A stretch of DNA of 64,000 nt from Allopusillimonas lactea. Its GTDB lineage: Bacteria > Pseudomonadota > Gammaproteobacteria > Burkholderiales > Burkholderiaceae_B. Under the pieces are notes generated by a model that was given only the letters and a program-made list of their open reading frames with translations, was not told the DNA's origin and searched no databases. The translations under genes and the position numbers were made by a program. The DNA is taken from positions 1-64,000 of the forward strand of contig NZ_JAJJOZ010000011.1 in assembly GCF_021653995.1 (NCBI RefSeq). The letters are read 5' to 3'. Below, one piece after another: positions 1 to 8,044 of this stretch (position 1 is the stretch's first letter; the number at the start of each line of letters is the position of its first letter).

Positions 1-1
1 G

Positions 2-49
2 AAGCAGGAACCCACCGAAGCGACGCACAGCAGCCTTGCGCCGCTGTGA
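2..49 (+). CDS. possible 3' end of a gene cut by the window edge
   Basis: One frame is open from the left edge and stops with TGA at 47-49, giving a 15-residue tail ending in SSLAPL. A weak hairpin (TCCCC, about 62-66, against AGGGGGA, 75-81) follows, which would fit a gene end. With so little sequence I cannot name a family, and another frame is also open to base 75, so this is only a suggestion that a plus-strand gene ends here, convergent with the GntR gene. Confidence 0.2.
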   Translation, partial: KQEPTEATHSSLAPL

Positions 50-113
50 GCGCCGTAGGAATCCCCTTTCTTTAGGGGGGAGGATGTCAACGTCGTCTGC
101 TTATACGCATGCC

Positions 114-851
114 TCAGGGCTGCAGCGGTTCGAACAAGTTTGTCTGTATCTGGCGCAGATGGGTGCGCAACAGTCCGCATGCTTTGGCCGCGTCCCGGTC
201 TTGAAGGGCCGCCACAATTGCGCGGTGCTGCGCTTCGTATTCGGCCCGGCGTTCCGGCGTAAGGGACAAGCGCTTAAGCCTGCCCCATTCGCCTTGTTCG
301 CGCACTTGGTTGCCCAACTCCAGGATCTGCAGAAAGAAGTGATTGTGGGTGGCCTGGGCAAAGGTTTTGTGCAGTTCGCCATCCCAGTATTCAAAAGCTT
401 CGATCGTGGTGGCGGCCTCCGCATTTTCCAGGCACAACCTCATACGGTTGAAATCCGCCGCTGTCGCATGACGCGCAATCAGGGCGGGCATCAGAGGTTC
501 GATCAACAGACGCGCTTCCATCAGCTCTGCCGGGCTGGTGCTTACCCCGCCCTCTGCAGCGGCGGAATCGGCCGCTGCCATGGCGGCAAATGTACCGCTG
601 CCGACCACCTGTCTTATCCAGCCTCGCTGGCGGAACTCTGCCAGCACGCGCCGTACAGAGCCGCGCGACGTGCCGAACTGTTCGCTCAGAATGCGCTCGG
701 CGGGCAGCTTGACGCCTGGTCCAATGCGGCCTGATCGCATTTCGTCGAGCAAATAGGCCGCCAGCGCCTGCGCGCCGGGCGCACGCACCGATGGCAAAGG
801 TTGGGAGGTGGGAAAACGAGGAGTATCCATATTTGCAAGGCGTCGTGACAT
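114..851 (-). CDS. GntR-family (FCD/FadR subfamily) transcriptional regulator
   Basis: A 245-residue DNA-binding regulator. A winged helix-turn-helix covers about residues 26-90, with the GntR signature around LPAERILSEQFGTSRGSVRR. An alpha-helical FCD ligand-binding domain covers about 105-235 and includes conserved histidines that bind a metal or carboxylate ligand in this family. It is divergent from the fumarylacetoacetase-family hydrolase and Bug receptor at 1144-3053, and three copies of a TACCA-N2-TGG motif lie in the shared promoter region. The likely role is repression of that small catabolic operon, released by its substrate or an intermediate. A second in-frame ATG lies at 830; neither start has a clear Shine-Dalgarno, so the first was kept. 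The effector is unknown. Confidence 0.85.
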   Translation of the reverse strand: MSRRLANMDTPRFPTSQPLPSVRAPGAQALAAYLLDEMRSGRIGPGVKLPAERILSEQFGTSRGSVRRVLAEFRQRGWIRQVVGSGTFAAMAAADSAAAEGGVSTSPAELMEARLLIEPLMPALIARHATAADFNRMRLCLENAEAATTIEAFEYWDGELHKTFAQATHNHFFLQILELGNQVREQGEWGRLKRLSLTPERRAEYEAQHRAIVAALQDRDAAKACGLLRTHLRQIQTNLFEPLQP

Positions 852-874
852 GGGCCGTAGCGTATCCCAACCAG

Positions 875-1028
875 TACCAATTGGTCAAAATATTTCAAAG
901 CTGATGAAGACCGCCAAAATTCTGGAAGATGCTAAAAAACAGTATTGCTAGGGAAATATACCGCGCTTATACTCGGCCATATGTACCAACTGGAAGAGAA
1001 ACGTTTGTAATAAATATACCAGTTGGTA
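875..1028. promoter_or_regulatory. three putative GntR operator copies (TACCA-N2-TGG)
   Basis: The divergent intergenic region holds TACCAATTGGT (875-885, with a perfect ACCAATTGGT palindrome inside), TACCAACTGG (984-993) and TACCAGTTGGTA (1017-1028). All share TACCA, two central bases, then TGG. Short symmetric sites rich in TGGT/ACCA are typical of FCD-type GntR regulators, and the regulator gene is adjacent, so autoregulation plus control of the hydrolase operon is inferred. Binding is not shown by sequence alone. Confidence 0.6.
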
Positions 1029-1143
1029 TTGTCCTGATCATATACGGCAATGTTTCTTGCTCAAGGGCCCCGGGCCTGATCAGTGCAGGTCCAATCAGTG
1101 CAGATCCATCGTCCAACCCTCCAGAAAGAAGCAGGTATATCGC

Positions 1144-2016
1144 ATGCGACTCGCCACCTACCTTTACCAGAAGCAACGTCACGTCGGCGTTGTGTCCGAT
1201 GATGGCGCATCGGTTCAAGCCCTCGACGTTTCCGCTGATGTTGCCGAGCACGGTGTCCTCGGCCTAGTTGAACTTGCTGCGCAGGGCACCGTTATCCAAA
1301 CAATTGCGCGCAGTGAGCGCATTGCACTCGCCGATGTCACCCTGATCGCACCCATTCCTCGCCCGCGTCGCAATATTTTCTGTGTCGGGCGTAACTACCA
1401 TGCGCACGCCAAAGAGCTATCGGGGTCGGTGTTCAAGGCCAGTAATGCCGATCCCGCGGCTTGGCCTATCGTCTTCACCAAGGTGCCGGAGTGTGTGGTT
1501 GGCCCCGCTGACGATGTACGGCTGCCAGTCGGTATTTCCGAGCAGGTCGACTACGAGGCCGAGCTTGCCGTGGTGATTGGCCGGCAGGGCCGTGACATCC
1601 GCCGCGACGACGCCTTCGCCCACGTGTTCGGCTACACCATCGTCAACGATGTTACGGCGCGTGATGTGCAGATGCGCCACCAGCAATGGGACCTGGGTAA
1701 ATCGTTCGACACGTTCTGCCCCATGGGGCCTTGGGTCGTGACCGCCGATGCGCTCAATGCCACCGACACGCGCGTACGTTGCTGGGTTAATGGCGAGCCG
1801 CGCCAAGATGCCTATACCCGCGACTTTATTTTCGACATCCCAACGCTCATTGAAACCTGTTCGCGCGGCATCACGCTATACCCTGGCGACATCATCGCCA
1901 CGGGTACACCGGCGGGCGTGGGTATGGGTTTCACCCCCCCGCAGTACCTCAAGCCTGGTGACCGGGTGCGTATCGACATCGACGGCGTGGGTAGCATCGA
2001 AAACCGATTCGTCTAG
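1144..2016 (+). CDS. fumarylacetoacetate hydrolase (FAH) family protein
   Basis: A 290-residue cytosolic enzyme of the FAH / 2-hydroxyhepta-2,4-diene-1,7-dioate isomerase family, which uses Mg2+ or Mn2+ to cleave or decarboxylate beta-diketo or acylpyruvate compounds. Visible landmarks are the core start RNYHAHAKEL near residue 80, the metal-ligand segment DYEAELAVVIG, and the C-terminal GTPAGVGMGF block. The frame is open upstream to 1057, but the start at 1144 (MRLATYLY) gives the family's normal N-terminal domain. It is followed after 65 bases by a Bug receptor gene and is divergent from a GntR regulator. The exact substrate is unknown; an aromatic or dicarboxylic acid breakdown product is likely. 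Confidence 0.85.
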   Translation: MRLATYLYQKQRHVGVVSDDGASVQALDVSADVAEHGVLGLVELAAQGTVIQTIARSERIALADVTLIAPIPRPRRNIFCVGRNYHAHAKELSGSVFKASNADPAAWPIVFTKVPECVVGPADDVRLPVGISEQVDYEAELAVVIGRQGRDIRRDDAFAHVFGYTIVNDVTARDVQMRHQQWDLGKSFDTFCPMGPWVVTADALNATDTRVRCWVNGEPRQDAYTRDFIFDIPTLIETCSRGITLYPGDIIATGTPAGVGMGFTPPQYLKPGDRVRIDIDGVGSIENRFV

Positions 2017-2081
2017 TTATTTTTGTATGTATACATAAAAAGTAGAAACGCACACACACAGCGATAAAGAGGAGACAACCC

Positions 2082-3053
2082 ATGCAATGCTCTGTGCGAA
2101 GTCAAGTTGTTGCCGCCTGTGCGGCCCTGCTGCTGTCAGGGGCCGCCACCGCCAAGTACCCTGAGCGGCCGATCACTATGATCGTGCCCTTTCCGCCAGG
2201 CGGCGTCACCGACACCGTAGCCCGGCCTGTCGCTGACGCGCTGGGCCGTGATCTGGGTCAACCGGTCGTCGTCGAAAACAAGGCAGGTGCCGGCGGCGCG
2301 ATCGGAGCGGGCGAGGCGGCCAAAGCCAAGCCCGATGGCTACACCATCATGCTGATGTTGTCTTCCATTTCCATACTGCCCGAAGCCGACAAAATCCTGG
2401 ACCGCAAATCCGCCTATGACACCACCGACTTCGTGCCCATCGCCCGCATCACCGCCGACCCCACCGTGTTGGTCGTGCGCGCCGATGCTCCCTGGAAGAC
2501 CGTGAAGGAATTCGTGGAGGCCGCTCGAAAGGAGCCGGGGAAGATCAACTATGGCAGTTCGGGCGTGTATGGCTCGATGCATGTGCCTATGGCCATGCTG
2601 GAGAAAAATGCCAAGGTGAAAATGACGCACGTGCCCTATACCGGCGCCGGCCCCGCTGTCGCAGCTTTGCTGGGCGGGCAGGTTGCGGCCATTTCTACGG
2701 GGCCCTCCAGCATCCTGCAGCACATCAAAGCGGGCAAGGTACGGGCGCTGGCTCATTGGGGTGACGAGCCGCTTTCAACCTTGCCTGATGTGCCTAGCCT
2801 GTCGCATGAAGGCTATGACGTGAAGTTTGTGCAATGGTCCGGTATTTTTGCGCCCGCTCGCACGCCGCCCGATGTTGTGAGCGCATTGCGCCAGAGCGCG
2901 GAGCGTGTGGCAAAGGATCCCCAGGTGCAGGCAAAAGTGTTGGGGGCAGGCAGCCCAGTGGCCTATATGGATGCCCCTGCGTTCAAGAAGTACTGGGATG
3001 CCGACGACGCGGTGCTGCGCCAAGCGGTGCGGGATATCGGCAAGGTGGAGTAG
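2082..3053 (+). CDS. Bug-family tripartite tricarboxylate transporter receptor
   Basis: A 323-residue periplasmic solute receptor. A Sec signal peptide covers about residues 1-24, with cleavage after the ATA of GAATA. The mature protein opens with the family hallmark YPERPITMIVPFPPGG, and further TctC landmarks follow (VENKAGAGG, KPDGYT, NYGSSGVYGSMHV). Bug proteins capture carboxylates and related small acids for TctAB permeases, or act as sensors. No tctA or tctB lies nearby, as is common in Bordetella-like genomes, which carry many orphan Bug genes. Operon context with the FAH-family hydrolase suggests the ligand is that enzyme's substrate or a precursor. Confidence 0.9.
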   Translation: MQCSVRSQVVAACAALLLSGAATAKYPERPITMIVPFPPGGVTDTVARPVADALGRDLGQPVVVENKAGAGGAIGAGEAAKAKPDGYTIMLMLSSISILPEADKILDRKSAYDTTDFVPIARITADPTVLVVRADAPWKTVKEFVEAARKEPGKINYGSSGVYGSMHVPMAMLEKNAKVKMTHVPYTGAGPAVAALLGGQVAAISTGPSSILQHIKAGKVRALAHWGDEPLSTLPDVPSLSHEGYDVKFVQWSGIFAPARTPPDVVSALRQSAERVAKDPQVQAKVLGAGSPVAYMDAPAFKKYWDADDAVLRQAVRDIGKVE

Positions 3054-3211
3054 GAGAACATGAGGCTGCGGTGATCGCTGCTGTCATTAACCGGGTTTGA
3101 TGAGTGCCCAACCCTTTGATGCCGGAGACTTCAGATAGGGACGTTTTTGCTATTGAAAATAGTGCGCTGTTTACCCACTTCAGGGATAATGCGGAAGCGC
3201 CCAAAAACCAG

Positions 3212-3243
3212 AAGGGGTTACGTGAAAAATCACGTAACCCCTT
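3212..3243 (-). terminator. terminator downstream of tRNA-Arg
   Basis: A perfect 14-bp inverted repeat (3212-3225 with 3230-3243, loop AAAA) lies just past the 3' end of tRNA-Arg. Read on the minus strand, the hairpin is followed a few bases later by a TTTTT run. This fits a rho-independent terminator for the tRNA. No separate terminator for the plus-strand Bug operon was seen, so the hairpin may serve both directions. Confidence 0.7.
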
Positions 3244-3251
3244 GATAATAC

Positions 3252-3328
3252 TGGCGCGGCTGGCAGGATTCGAACCCACGACCCCTTGGTTCGTAGCCAA
3301 GTACTCTATCCAACTGAGCTACAGCCGC
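3252..3328 (-). tRNA. tRNA-Arg (anticodon ACG)
   Basis: The minus strand folds as a 77-base tRNA including the encoded CCA. The acceptor stem GCGGCTG pairs with CAGCCGC. The anticodon stem CTTGG/CCAAG holds loop CTACGAA, giving anticodon ACG, and the T arm carries GGTTCGAATCC. The ACG anticodon is normally edited to ICG to read CGU, CGC and CGA. Confidence 0.97.
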
Positions 3329-3388
3329 TGCAAAAGAGGCGTAACTATAACACGGTTTTTTTGCTGTGTCATGTTCACCTCGAAAATT

Positions 3389-3940
3389 TTATTTTTTCGA
3401 TATGAACGGATTGCCCTCGATATAGAACCGCAAAGGTTTCTCCGCCCACGAACCCGCGTAGTCTACACCAATTCTTGGTTTGGCGATAATTTGGCGGGCG
3501 GGATGGGGATACGGATCGTTGGCGATAAATAGATCGTCGCTCAGCAGATCTGCACCGTAGTGAGAACGGTCTATGCCTAGTGCCTTGCAAAGCCTGCCGG
3601 GCCCGCGTGTATTGGCATTGAGGTTGGCAACCGGCTCCAGGGCCCGCAGCAGCACCGCCGCACCGATGCCGTCGGGCTCGGTGACCACATTCATGCAATG
3701 GTGCATGCCGTAGATAAGGTAAACATAAATATGCCCGGGCGGGCCGAACATCGCGCGGGTGCGGGGGGTGAGCCCTTTGGATGTATGGGCGGCCAAGTCA
3801 TGCGGCCCCAGATACGCCTCGACTTCCACGATCCTGCCGATGCGAGCGATGCCCATCACCCGATGCACCAGCAGCTTGCCGAGCAGCTCGTGCGCTACCA
3901 AAACGGTGTCGCGGTCATAGAAAGCGCGAGGCAGGGGCAT
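3389..3940 (-). CDS. DNA-3-methyladenine glycosylase (AAG/Mpg family)
   Basis: This base-excision repair enzyme removes 3-methyladenine and other alkylated or deaminated purines. The sequence shows LPRAFYDRDTVLVAHELLG at the N terminus, the catalytic block RIVEVEAYLGPHDLAAH whose glutamate activates water, and the family PGHIYVYLIYGMHHCMN motif. The frame is open upstream to 4171. I chose the ATG at 3940 because a strong GGAAGG lies four bases before it and the resulting 183 residues match the family length. The extra 77 residues of the longer reading are hydrophilic and resemble no domain. The C terminus ends ISKK. It stands alone between tRNA-Arg and the cold-shock gene. Confidence 0.85.
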   Translation of the reverse strand: MPLPRAFYDRDTVLVAHELLGKLLVHRVMGIARIGRIVEVEAYLGPHDLAAHTSKGLTPRTRAMFGPPGHIYVYLIYGMHHCMNVVTEPDGIGAAVLLRALEPVANLNANTRGPGRLCKALGIDRSHYGADLLSDDLFIANDPYPHPARQIIAKPRIGVDYAGSWAEKPLRFYIEGNPFISKK

Positions 3941-4378
3941 CAGCCCTTCCGCAGCCGGCTCAGCCAGCTGTGTGTCGCGGCTTGCCGGAGAGGGTGTTGC
4001 TTGCTTCGTGGAAAAGGCTGCAATCCGTCCTCGGCGGCGCGTCGCAGGGGGCTGGGTGACCGGATTCGCGTCCGTTTCGGGCCCAGTATTTTTGGGCCTG
4101 GCACCGCCTTTTTCTCCGTCTTTTGGCCTATTGCCTTCATCGGCAAAATGCGCGGAATTGATCGGTTTCATAAAGTAATGATTTTTTTAAGAAAAACACT
4201 GTAATAAAGATTGACGACAGCGAGCGTCGGCTATACCATCCCGCACAGGATTTTCAGGTTTGTTGATTAGTACAAATGCGGTGCCAGGCAGTGTTCTGTG
4301 TGCTTTTTTGCAACAATCTCTACCTTGACAGTCTTTACCAGGCGGGCGGGTTGCCCGCGCTATTTCAAGGATTGCAAC

Positions 4379-4588
4379 ATGCAAACAGAAACCGGCATTG
4401 TAAAATGGTTCAACAACGAAAAAGGCTATGGCTTCATCAAGCCTGATAACGGCGGCAAAGATCTGTTCGCCCATCATAGCGACATTCTCGGCTCGGGCTT
4501 CAAGTCCCTCGAAGAAAACCAGCGCGTTTCCTTCGTGTCGGCCGAAGGCCAAAAAGGCCCCCAGGCTAAGTCCATCCAGCCGCTCTAA
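4379..4588 (+). CDS. CspA-family cold shock protein
   Basis: A 69-residue single cold-shock domain that binds single-stranded RNA and DNA and acts as an RNA chaperone. RNP1 is KGYGFI (residues 15-20) and RNP2 is LFAHH (29-33). The frame is open to 4298, but the start at 4379 gives the conserved N terminus. The 207-base upstream region has no gene and includes a GC-rich hairpin at about 4341-4360 just before the gene, consistent with the long structured leaders of cold-shock mRNAs. A strong terminator follows. It is monocistronic. Confidence 0.95.
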   Translation: MQTETGIVKWFNNEKGYGFIKPDNGGKDLFAHHSDILGSGFKSLEENQRVSFVSAEGQKGPQAKSIQPL

Positions 4589-4605
4589 ACCGCGCACGAT
4601 GACGG

Positions 4606-4629
4606 CGCCGCCTCGCCAGGCGGCGTTTT
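4606..4629 (+). terminator. rho-independent terminator of the cold-shock gene
   Basis: A 7-bp GC stem, CGCCGCC with GGCGGCG, loop TCGCCA, is followed directly by TTTT, 17 bases after the stop codon. Confidence 0.85.
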
Positions 4630-4801
4630 AGTCCTGACTGCCCGTGCAACGCGCTGTCGACAATATGTCGGCCAGCGGGCGCGGGCAGTTTTCATTTGCG
4701 CGTCCGTCGCCGCCAGAGGTGCCCTGTCACCCGCGCGTGTGGCCGGCGGGCCTTTGCTTTTGTGAGCGCCAGCATGGTTGCGGCCGGCGTCGGCGTCAAG
4801 T

Positions 4802-5821
4802 TTAGCCGGCCACGTTGGCGATCCGCTCAAGCAAGAGCTGCTTGTCAGAATCAGGCAGAAATGACGCTGTAATGCTGTTACGCGCCAGCGCAACGATTTC
4901 ACCGCGCGTCAGCCCCAGCGCTTGCGCACAGGCCAGGTAGTTATCGGCCACATAGCCGCCGAAATAGGCCGGGTCATCCGAATTTACCGTCACCCGCACA
5001 CCCTGACGCAGCAGCCGCGCAAGATTGTGCTGGCGCAGATCGTCCACCACGCATAACTTGAGATTTGATAGCGGGCACACAGTGAGCGGCACCTGTTCGC
5101 GGATCAGGCGTTGCACCAGGCTGGCGTCTTCTTCGCTGCGTACGCCGTGGTCGATGCGTGACACGCGCAGGTCATCGAGTGCGCTGCGCACATAGTCGGC
5201 CGGGCCTTCCTCGCCTGCATGCGCCACCAGCCTGAAACCCAATTGTCGCGCGCGCGCGAAAACACGGGCGAACTTTGCCGGCGGGTTGCCGCGTTCCGAT
5301 GAATCCAGCCCTACGCCTATCCACAGATCGGCGTACTGCTCACGCAGGCGGAGCGCGTCGTCCAGCGTGCGTTGCGCGTCGTCTTCGGAAAGATGGCGCA
5401 GAAAGCTGAGCAGCAGGTACCCGCCAGGCCCGCCAGCCGCCCGAGCGTCGCGCATCGCGCCGGCAATACCGGCGAATACCGTCGCCATTGCCACGCCGCG
5501 CGCGGTATGCGTTTGCGGATCGAACATGATTTCGGCATGCGCCACACCGTCGTGGCGCGCACGCGCCAGGTAGGCGGCCGTCATGTCGTAGAAATCCTGC
5601 TCGGTGCGCAGCACATTGGCCCCTGCATAGTACAAGTCAAGAAACGATTGCAGGCTGTCGAACTGGTAGGCTTTGCGCAGCGCATCCACGTCTGCGTACG
5701 GCAAGGCAAGGCCATTGCGGCGCGCCAGCGCAAACATCAATTCTGGCTCCAGCGTGCCCTCGATGTGCAGATGTAATTCGGCCTTGGGCAGGGCGCGGAT
5801 GAAGGCTGCGTCTGGGTTCAT
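4802..5821 (-). CDS. adenine deaminase / adenosine deaminase family protein
   Basis: A 339-residue zinc amidohydrolase that deaminates a 6-aminopurine. Metal and catalytic residues are visible: H17 and H19 in AELHLHIEG, H201 and E204 in HAGEE, H225 in IDHG, and the D282-D283 pair in SDDPAYFGG. The SDDPAYFGGY form resembles the adenine deaminases of the COG1816 branch (including yeast Aah1) more than true adenosine deaminases, so adenine to hypoxanthine is my preferred reaction. The start codon overlaps the stop of the upstream GntR gene by four bases, so the two are translationally coupled. It probably serves purine salvage or use of adenine as nitrogen source. Confidence 0.88.
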   Translation of the reverse strand: MNPDAAFIRALPKAELHLHIEGTLEPELMFALARRNGLALPYADVDALRKAYQFDSLQSFLDLYYAGANVLRTEQDFYDMTAAYLARARHDGVAHAEIMFDPQTHTARGVAMATVFAGIAGAMRDARAAGGPGGYLLLSFLRHLSEDDAQRTLDDALRLREQYADLWIGVGLDSSERGNPPAKFARVFARARQLGFRLVAHAGEEGPADYVRSALDDLRVSRIDHGVRSEEDASLVQRLIREQVPLTVCPLSNLKLCVVDDLRQHNLARLLRQGVRVTVNSDDPAYFGGYVADNYLACAQALGLTRGEIVALARNSITASFLPDSDKQLLLERIANVAG

Positions 5822-6504
5822 GGCGTGGCGTAGTGTTTGGCAACGATGTGCTGATATGCGCTGTCGATATCTTGCCGCAAGGCCTTGGCCGCGCCTGCGG
5901 CGTTGCCCGCTTCCAGCGCATCGATCAGGTGTGTGTGGTGAACGACGGCCGTTTTGTTGCGCGTGCGCTCGGAGCCGGCGCGCAAGTCATAGTTGAGCAC
6001 CGGCCCTATTCTAAGCCATAGCGATTCGATGATTTTCACCAGCATGGGCATGCCCGCCGCTTCGTAGAGGGAAAAATGCAGCGATTTGTTCAGCAAAATA
6101 GCCTGGGCCAAGCTGCCGCCCCCTTCGTCCATCCTGGCGGAAAGTTCTGCATTGATATGGCGCAGCGCGCCCACCAGCGCCGGTGTTACATGCTGTGTGG
6201 CCTGCTCCACGGCATAACCCTCGACTTGCAGGCGGATTTGCGTGATCTCGTGAAACTGGGCAGCCGTCATCACCGGCACGCGTACGGAGCGATTGGGCGC
6301 AACCTCGAGCGCCTGGTCCGCAACAAGCTGATAGACCGCTTCGCGTACGGGCATCATGCTGACGCCTAGCGCTTCGGCGGTGGAGCGCAGCGACAATTGT
6401 TCGCCAGGCTCAACCTGGCCGGTGAGCAGCAGCTCCTTGATTTGCGAAAGCACATTGGCGCCCAGCGTTTCCCGCTTCGGTGGCGGATTGAACAGAGTGT
6501 TCAT
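5818..6504 (-). CDS. GntR-family (FCD) transcriptional regulator
   Basis: About 228 residues: an N-terminal winged helix (roughly residues 12-75, with STAEALGVSMMPVREA as recognition region) and a C-terminal FCD helical domain. The frame opens at 6549, but AAAGGAGG sits upstream of the ATG at 6504, so that start is preferred. It overlaps the deaminase gene downstream by four bases and is divergent from the ABC transporter genes starting at 6692. A perfect CTGTGATCACAG palindrome lies in the promoter region. It is likely an autoregulator, and could control the deaminase, the transporter operon or both. Confidence 0.85.
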   Translation of the reverse strand: MNTLFNPPPKRETLGANVLSQIKELLLTGQVEPGEQLSLRSTAEALGVSMMPVREAVYQLVADQALEVAPNRSVRVPVMTAAQFHEITQIRLQVEGYAVEQATQHVTPALVGALRHINAELSARMDEGGGSLAQAILLNKSLHFSLYEAAGMPMLVKIIESLWLRIGPVLNYDLRAGSERTRNKTAVVHHTHLIDALEAGNAAGAAKALRQDIDSAYQHIVAKHYATP

Positions 6505-6551
6505 GTTGGCGGGTGAACCTCCTTTTGAGTTGCATGCTAGGGAAACCACTA

Positions 6552-6571
6552 GCTGTGATCTGTGATCACAG
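6552..6571. promoter_or_regulatory. putative GntR operator (CTGTGATCACAG plus half site)
   Basis: A perfect 12-bp palindrome, CTGTGATCACAG, covers 6560-6571, and an extra CTGTGATC half site starts at 6553. It lies between the divergent GntR gene and the ABC transporter operon. Position and symmetry fit an operator for the adjacent FCD-type regulator. Its core also resembles CRP half sites (TGTGA/TCACA), but without the six-base CRP spacer. Confidence 0.55.
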
Positions 6572-6691
6572 TTTAATAGTATAACGAGGATTCATCCCGA
6601 AGCAGCAACACGCTTCACGCGGCACACGCTGGGTGGAAACCCCGGCGCCGCGTACCCATAAATGTCGTGACACGCAGGAGGAGACAAACCA

Positions 6692-7951
6692 ATGAACAAC
6701 CGCAATAACGATACGCCATCCGCGCGGCGGCGCATGCTGCTCCAGGGATCGGCGGCGCTTGCCGCCGGGCTGGCCATGCCTGGGCTCGTGCGCGCGCAGG
6801 GTTCTGGGCCAATCCGTATTGGCCACCTTACTCCACGCACCGGCTTCCTGGGCCCCATGGGCGAGTACGCGGTGCTGGGTGCTACGCTGGCCGTCGAAGA
6901 GGTGAACGCGGCAGGCGGTGCGCTGGGCCGCAAGTTTGAACTGCTGTCCGAAGACAGTGTGAACCCGCAGACGGCATCCACGAAGGCGCAGCGCATGATA
7001 GAGCGCGACGGTGTGCATTCGCTGGTTGGCGAAATCAGTTCCGCCTCGGGGTTGGCGATTTCGCAGGTTGCCCAGCGCGGCAAAAAGCTTTTCATGCAGA
7101 CGGGCTGCAATTCTGACGAACTGCGCGGCGCCAACTGCAGCCGTTATATGTTCCACCTGGAAGCCTGCAACACCATGTACGTGCGTACCGTGGGGCAGGC
7201 CTTGCTGCGCGACGGCATGGTCAAGGGCAAGCGGTGGATGGCGTTCACCGCCGATTACGCGTTCGGGCACGATCTGTTCAAGCGCACCAAGAAGTTCATG
7301 GACGATAACGGCGCGGTGTTTATTTCGAACGACAACCTGCCTACCGACGCCACAGAGTTCAGCGCTTCGCTGCTGAAGATCCGCCAGCAGAAGCCCGATT
7401 TGGTGGTCAGCAATCTGGCCGGCAACCAGACTACCAACTTTACCAAACAGTACAACGAGTTTGGTATCGATGTGCCGTTCGCGGGCGCCGACATGAACAT
7501 GACCAGCATCTGGGGCGCGGGCAAGGAGGGCTTTAGCGGCGTCTGGCCCATTATCTGGACACACCAGTTGCAGGCGAAGTCGGCGCGGGATTTCGTGGCG
7601 CGTTTCCAGAAGCGCTTCGGTAAGCTGCCCGAGAACCAGGCCGTCAACGATTACTTGGCGATCAGGATGCTGGCGCAAGCCATGAACGACATCAAGTCCG
7701 ATGACACTGAAAAGTTGATTGCGTATCTGGAAAGTGGCAAGAAATTCGATGTATTGCGGGAGCGCGAAGGGTATTTCCGGCCATGGGATCATCAACTGGT
7801 GTATGAGATGTACACCGTGCGCCCGGCCAAAGACCAGAAGGGCAAGGGCTCCAATGATTTCATGGAAACCAGTGCGCCGGTGCCGGGTGCGTCCGAGAAC
7901 CTGGAAGTGCTGGCGCCAAGCCAGGAAGAGAACGCATGCAAGTTTGCATGA
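6692..7951 (+). CDS. ABC transporter substrate-binding protein, branched-chain/urea type
   Basis: A 419-residue periplasmic binding protein of the LivK/AmiC-like type I fold. The N terminus carries a twin-arginine-like signal (ARRRMLLQG followed by a hydrophobic stretch and VRAQ) around residues 11-36, so Tat export is likely. The mature part starts PIRIGHLTPRTGFLGPMG and contains the family GEISSASGLAI segment. It is the first gene of a run with a LivH permease at 8045 and a fused permease/ATPase protein at 8932. The ligand cannot be read from sequence; downstream enzymes suggest a hydroxy- or keto-carboxylic acid rather than an amino acid. Confidence 0.88.
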   Translation: MNNRNNDTPSARRRMLLQGSAALAAGLAMPGLVRAQGSGPIRIGHLTPRTGFLGPMGEYAVLGATLAVEEVNAAGGALGRKFELLSEDSVNPQTASTKAQRMIERDGVHSLVGEISSASGLAISQVAQRGKKLFMQTGCNSDELRGANCSRYMFHLEACNTMYVRTVGQALLRDGMVKGKRWMAFTADYAFGHDLFKRTKKFMDDNGAVFISNDNLPTDATEFSASLLKIRQQKPDLVVSNLAGNQTTNFTKQYNEFGIDVPFAGADMNMTSIWGAGKEGFSGVWPIIWTHQLQAKSARDFVARFQKRFGKLPENQAVNDYLAIRMLAQAMNDIKSDDTEKLIAYLESGKKFDVLREREGYFRPWDHQLVYEMYTVRPAKDQKGKGSNDFMETSAPVPGASENLEVLAPSQEENACKFA

Positions 7952-8044
7952 CGCCCGCCTGCCGCGGTATGCGCCGCGGCGGGCGGCAGTACGCTGTGGC
8001 GCGCTGGCCGCGCCGGGCTCAACCCTCATGCCGGAGCAACAGTC

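Noticed and set aside
3104..3532. 142-codon plus-strand frame
   Set aside because: It reads through tRNA-Arg on the opposite strand and a perfect terminator hairpin.
3941..4171. N-terminal extension of the 3-methyladenine glycosylase
   Set aside because: It is hydrophilic, unlike any domain, and lacks a ribosome site, while a good one precedes the ATG at 3940.
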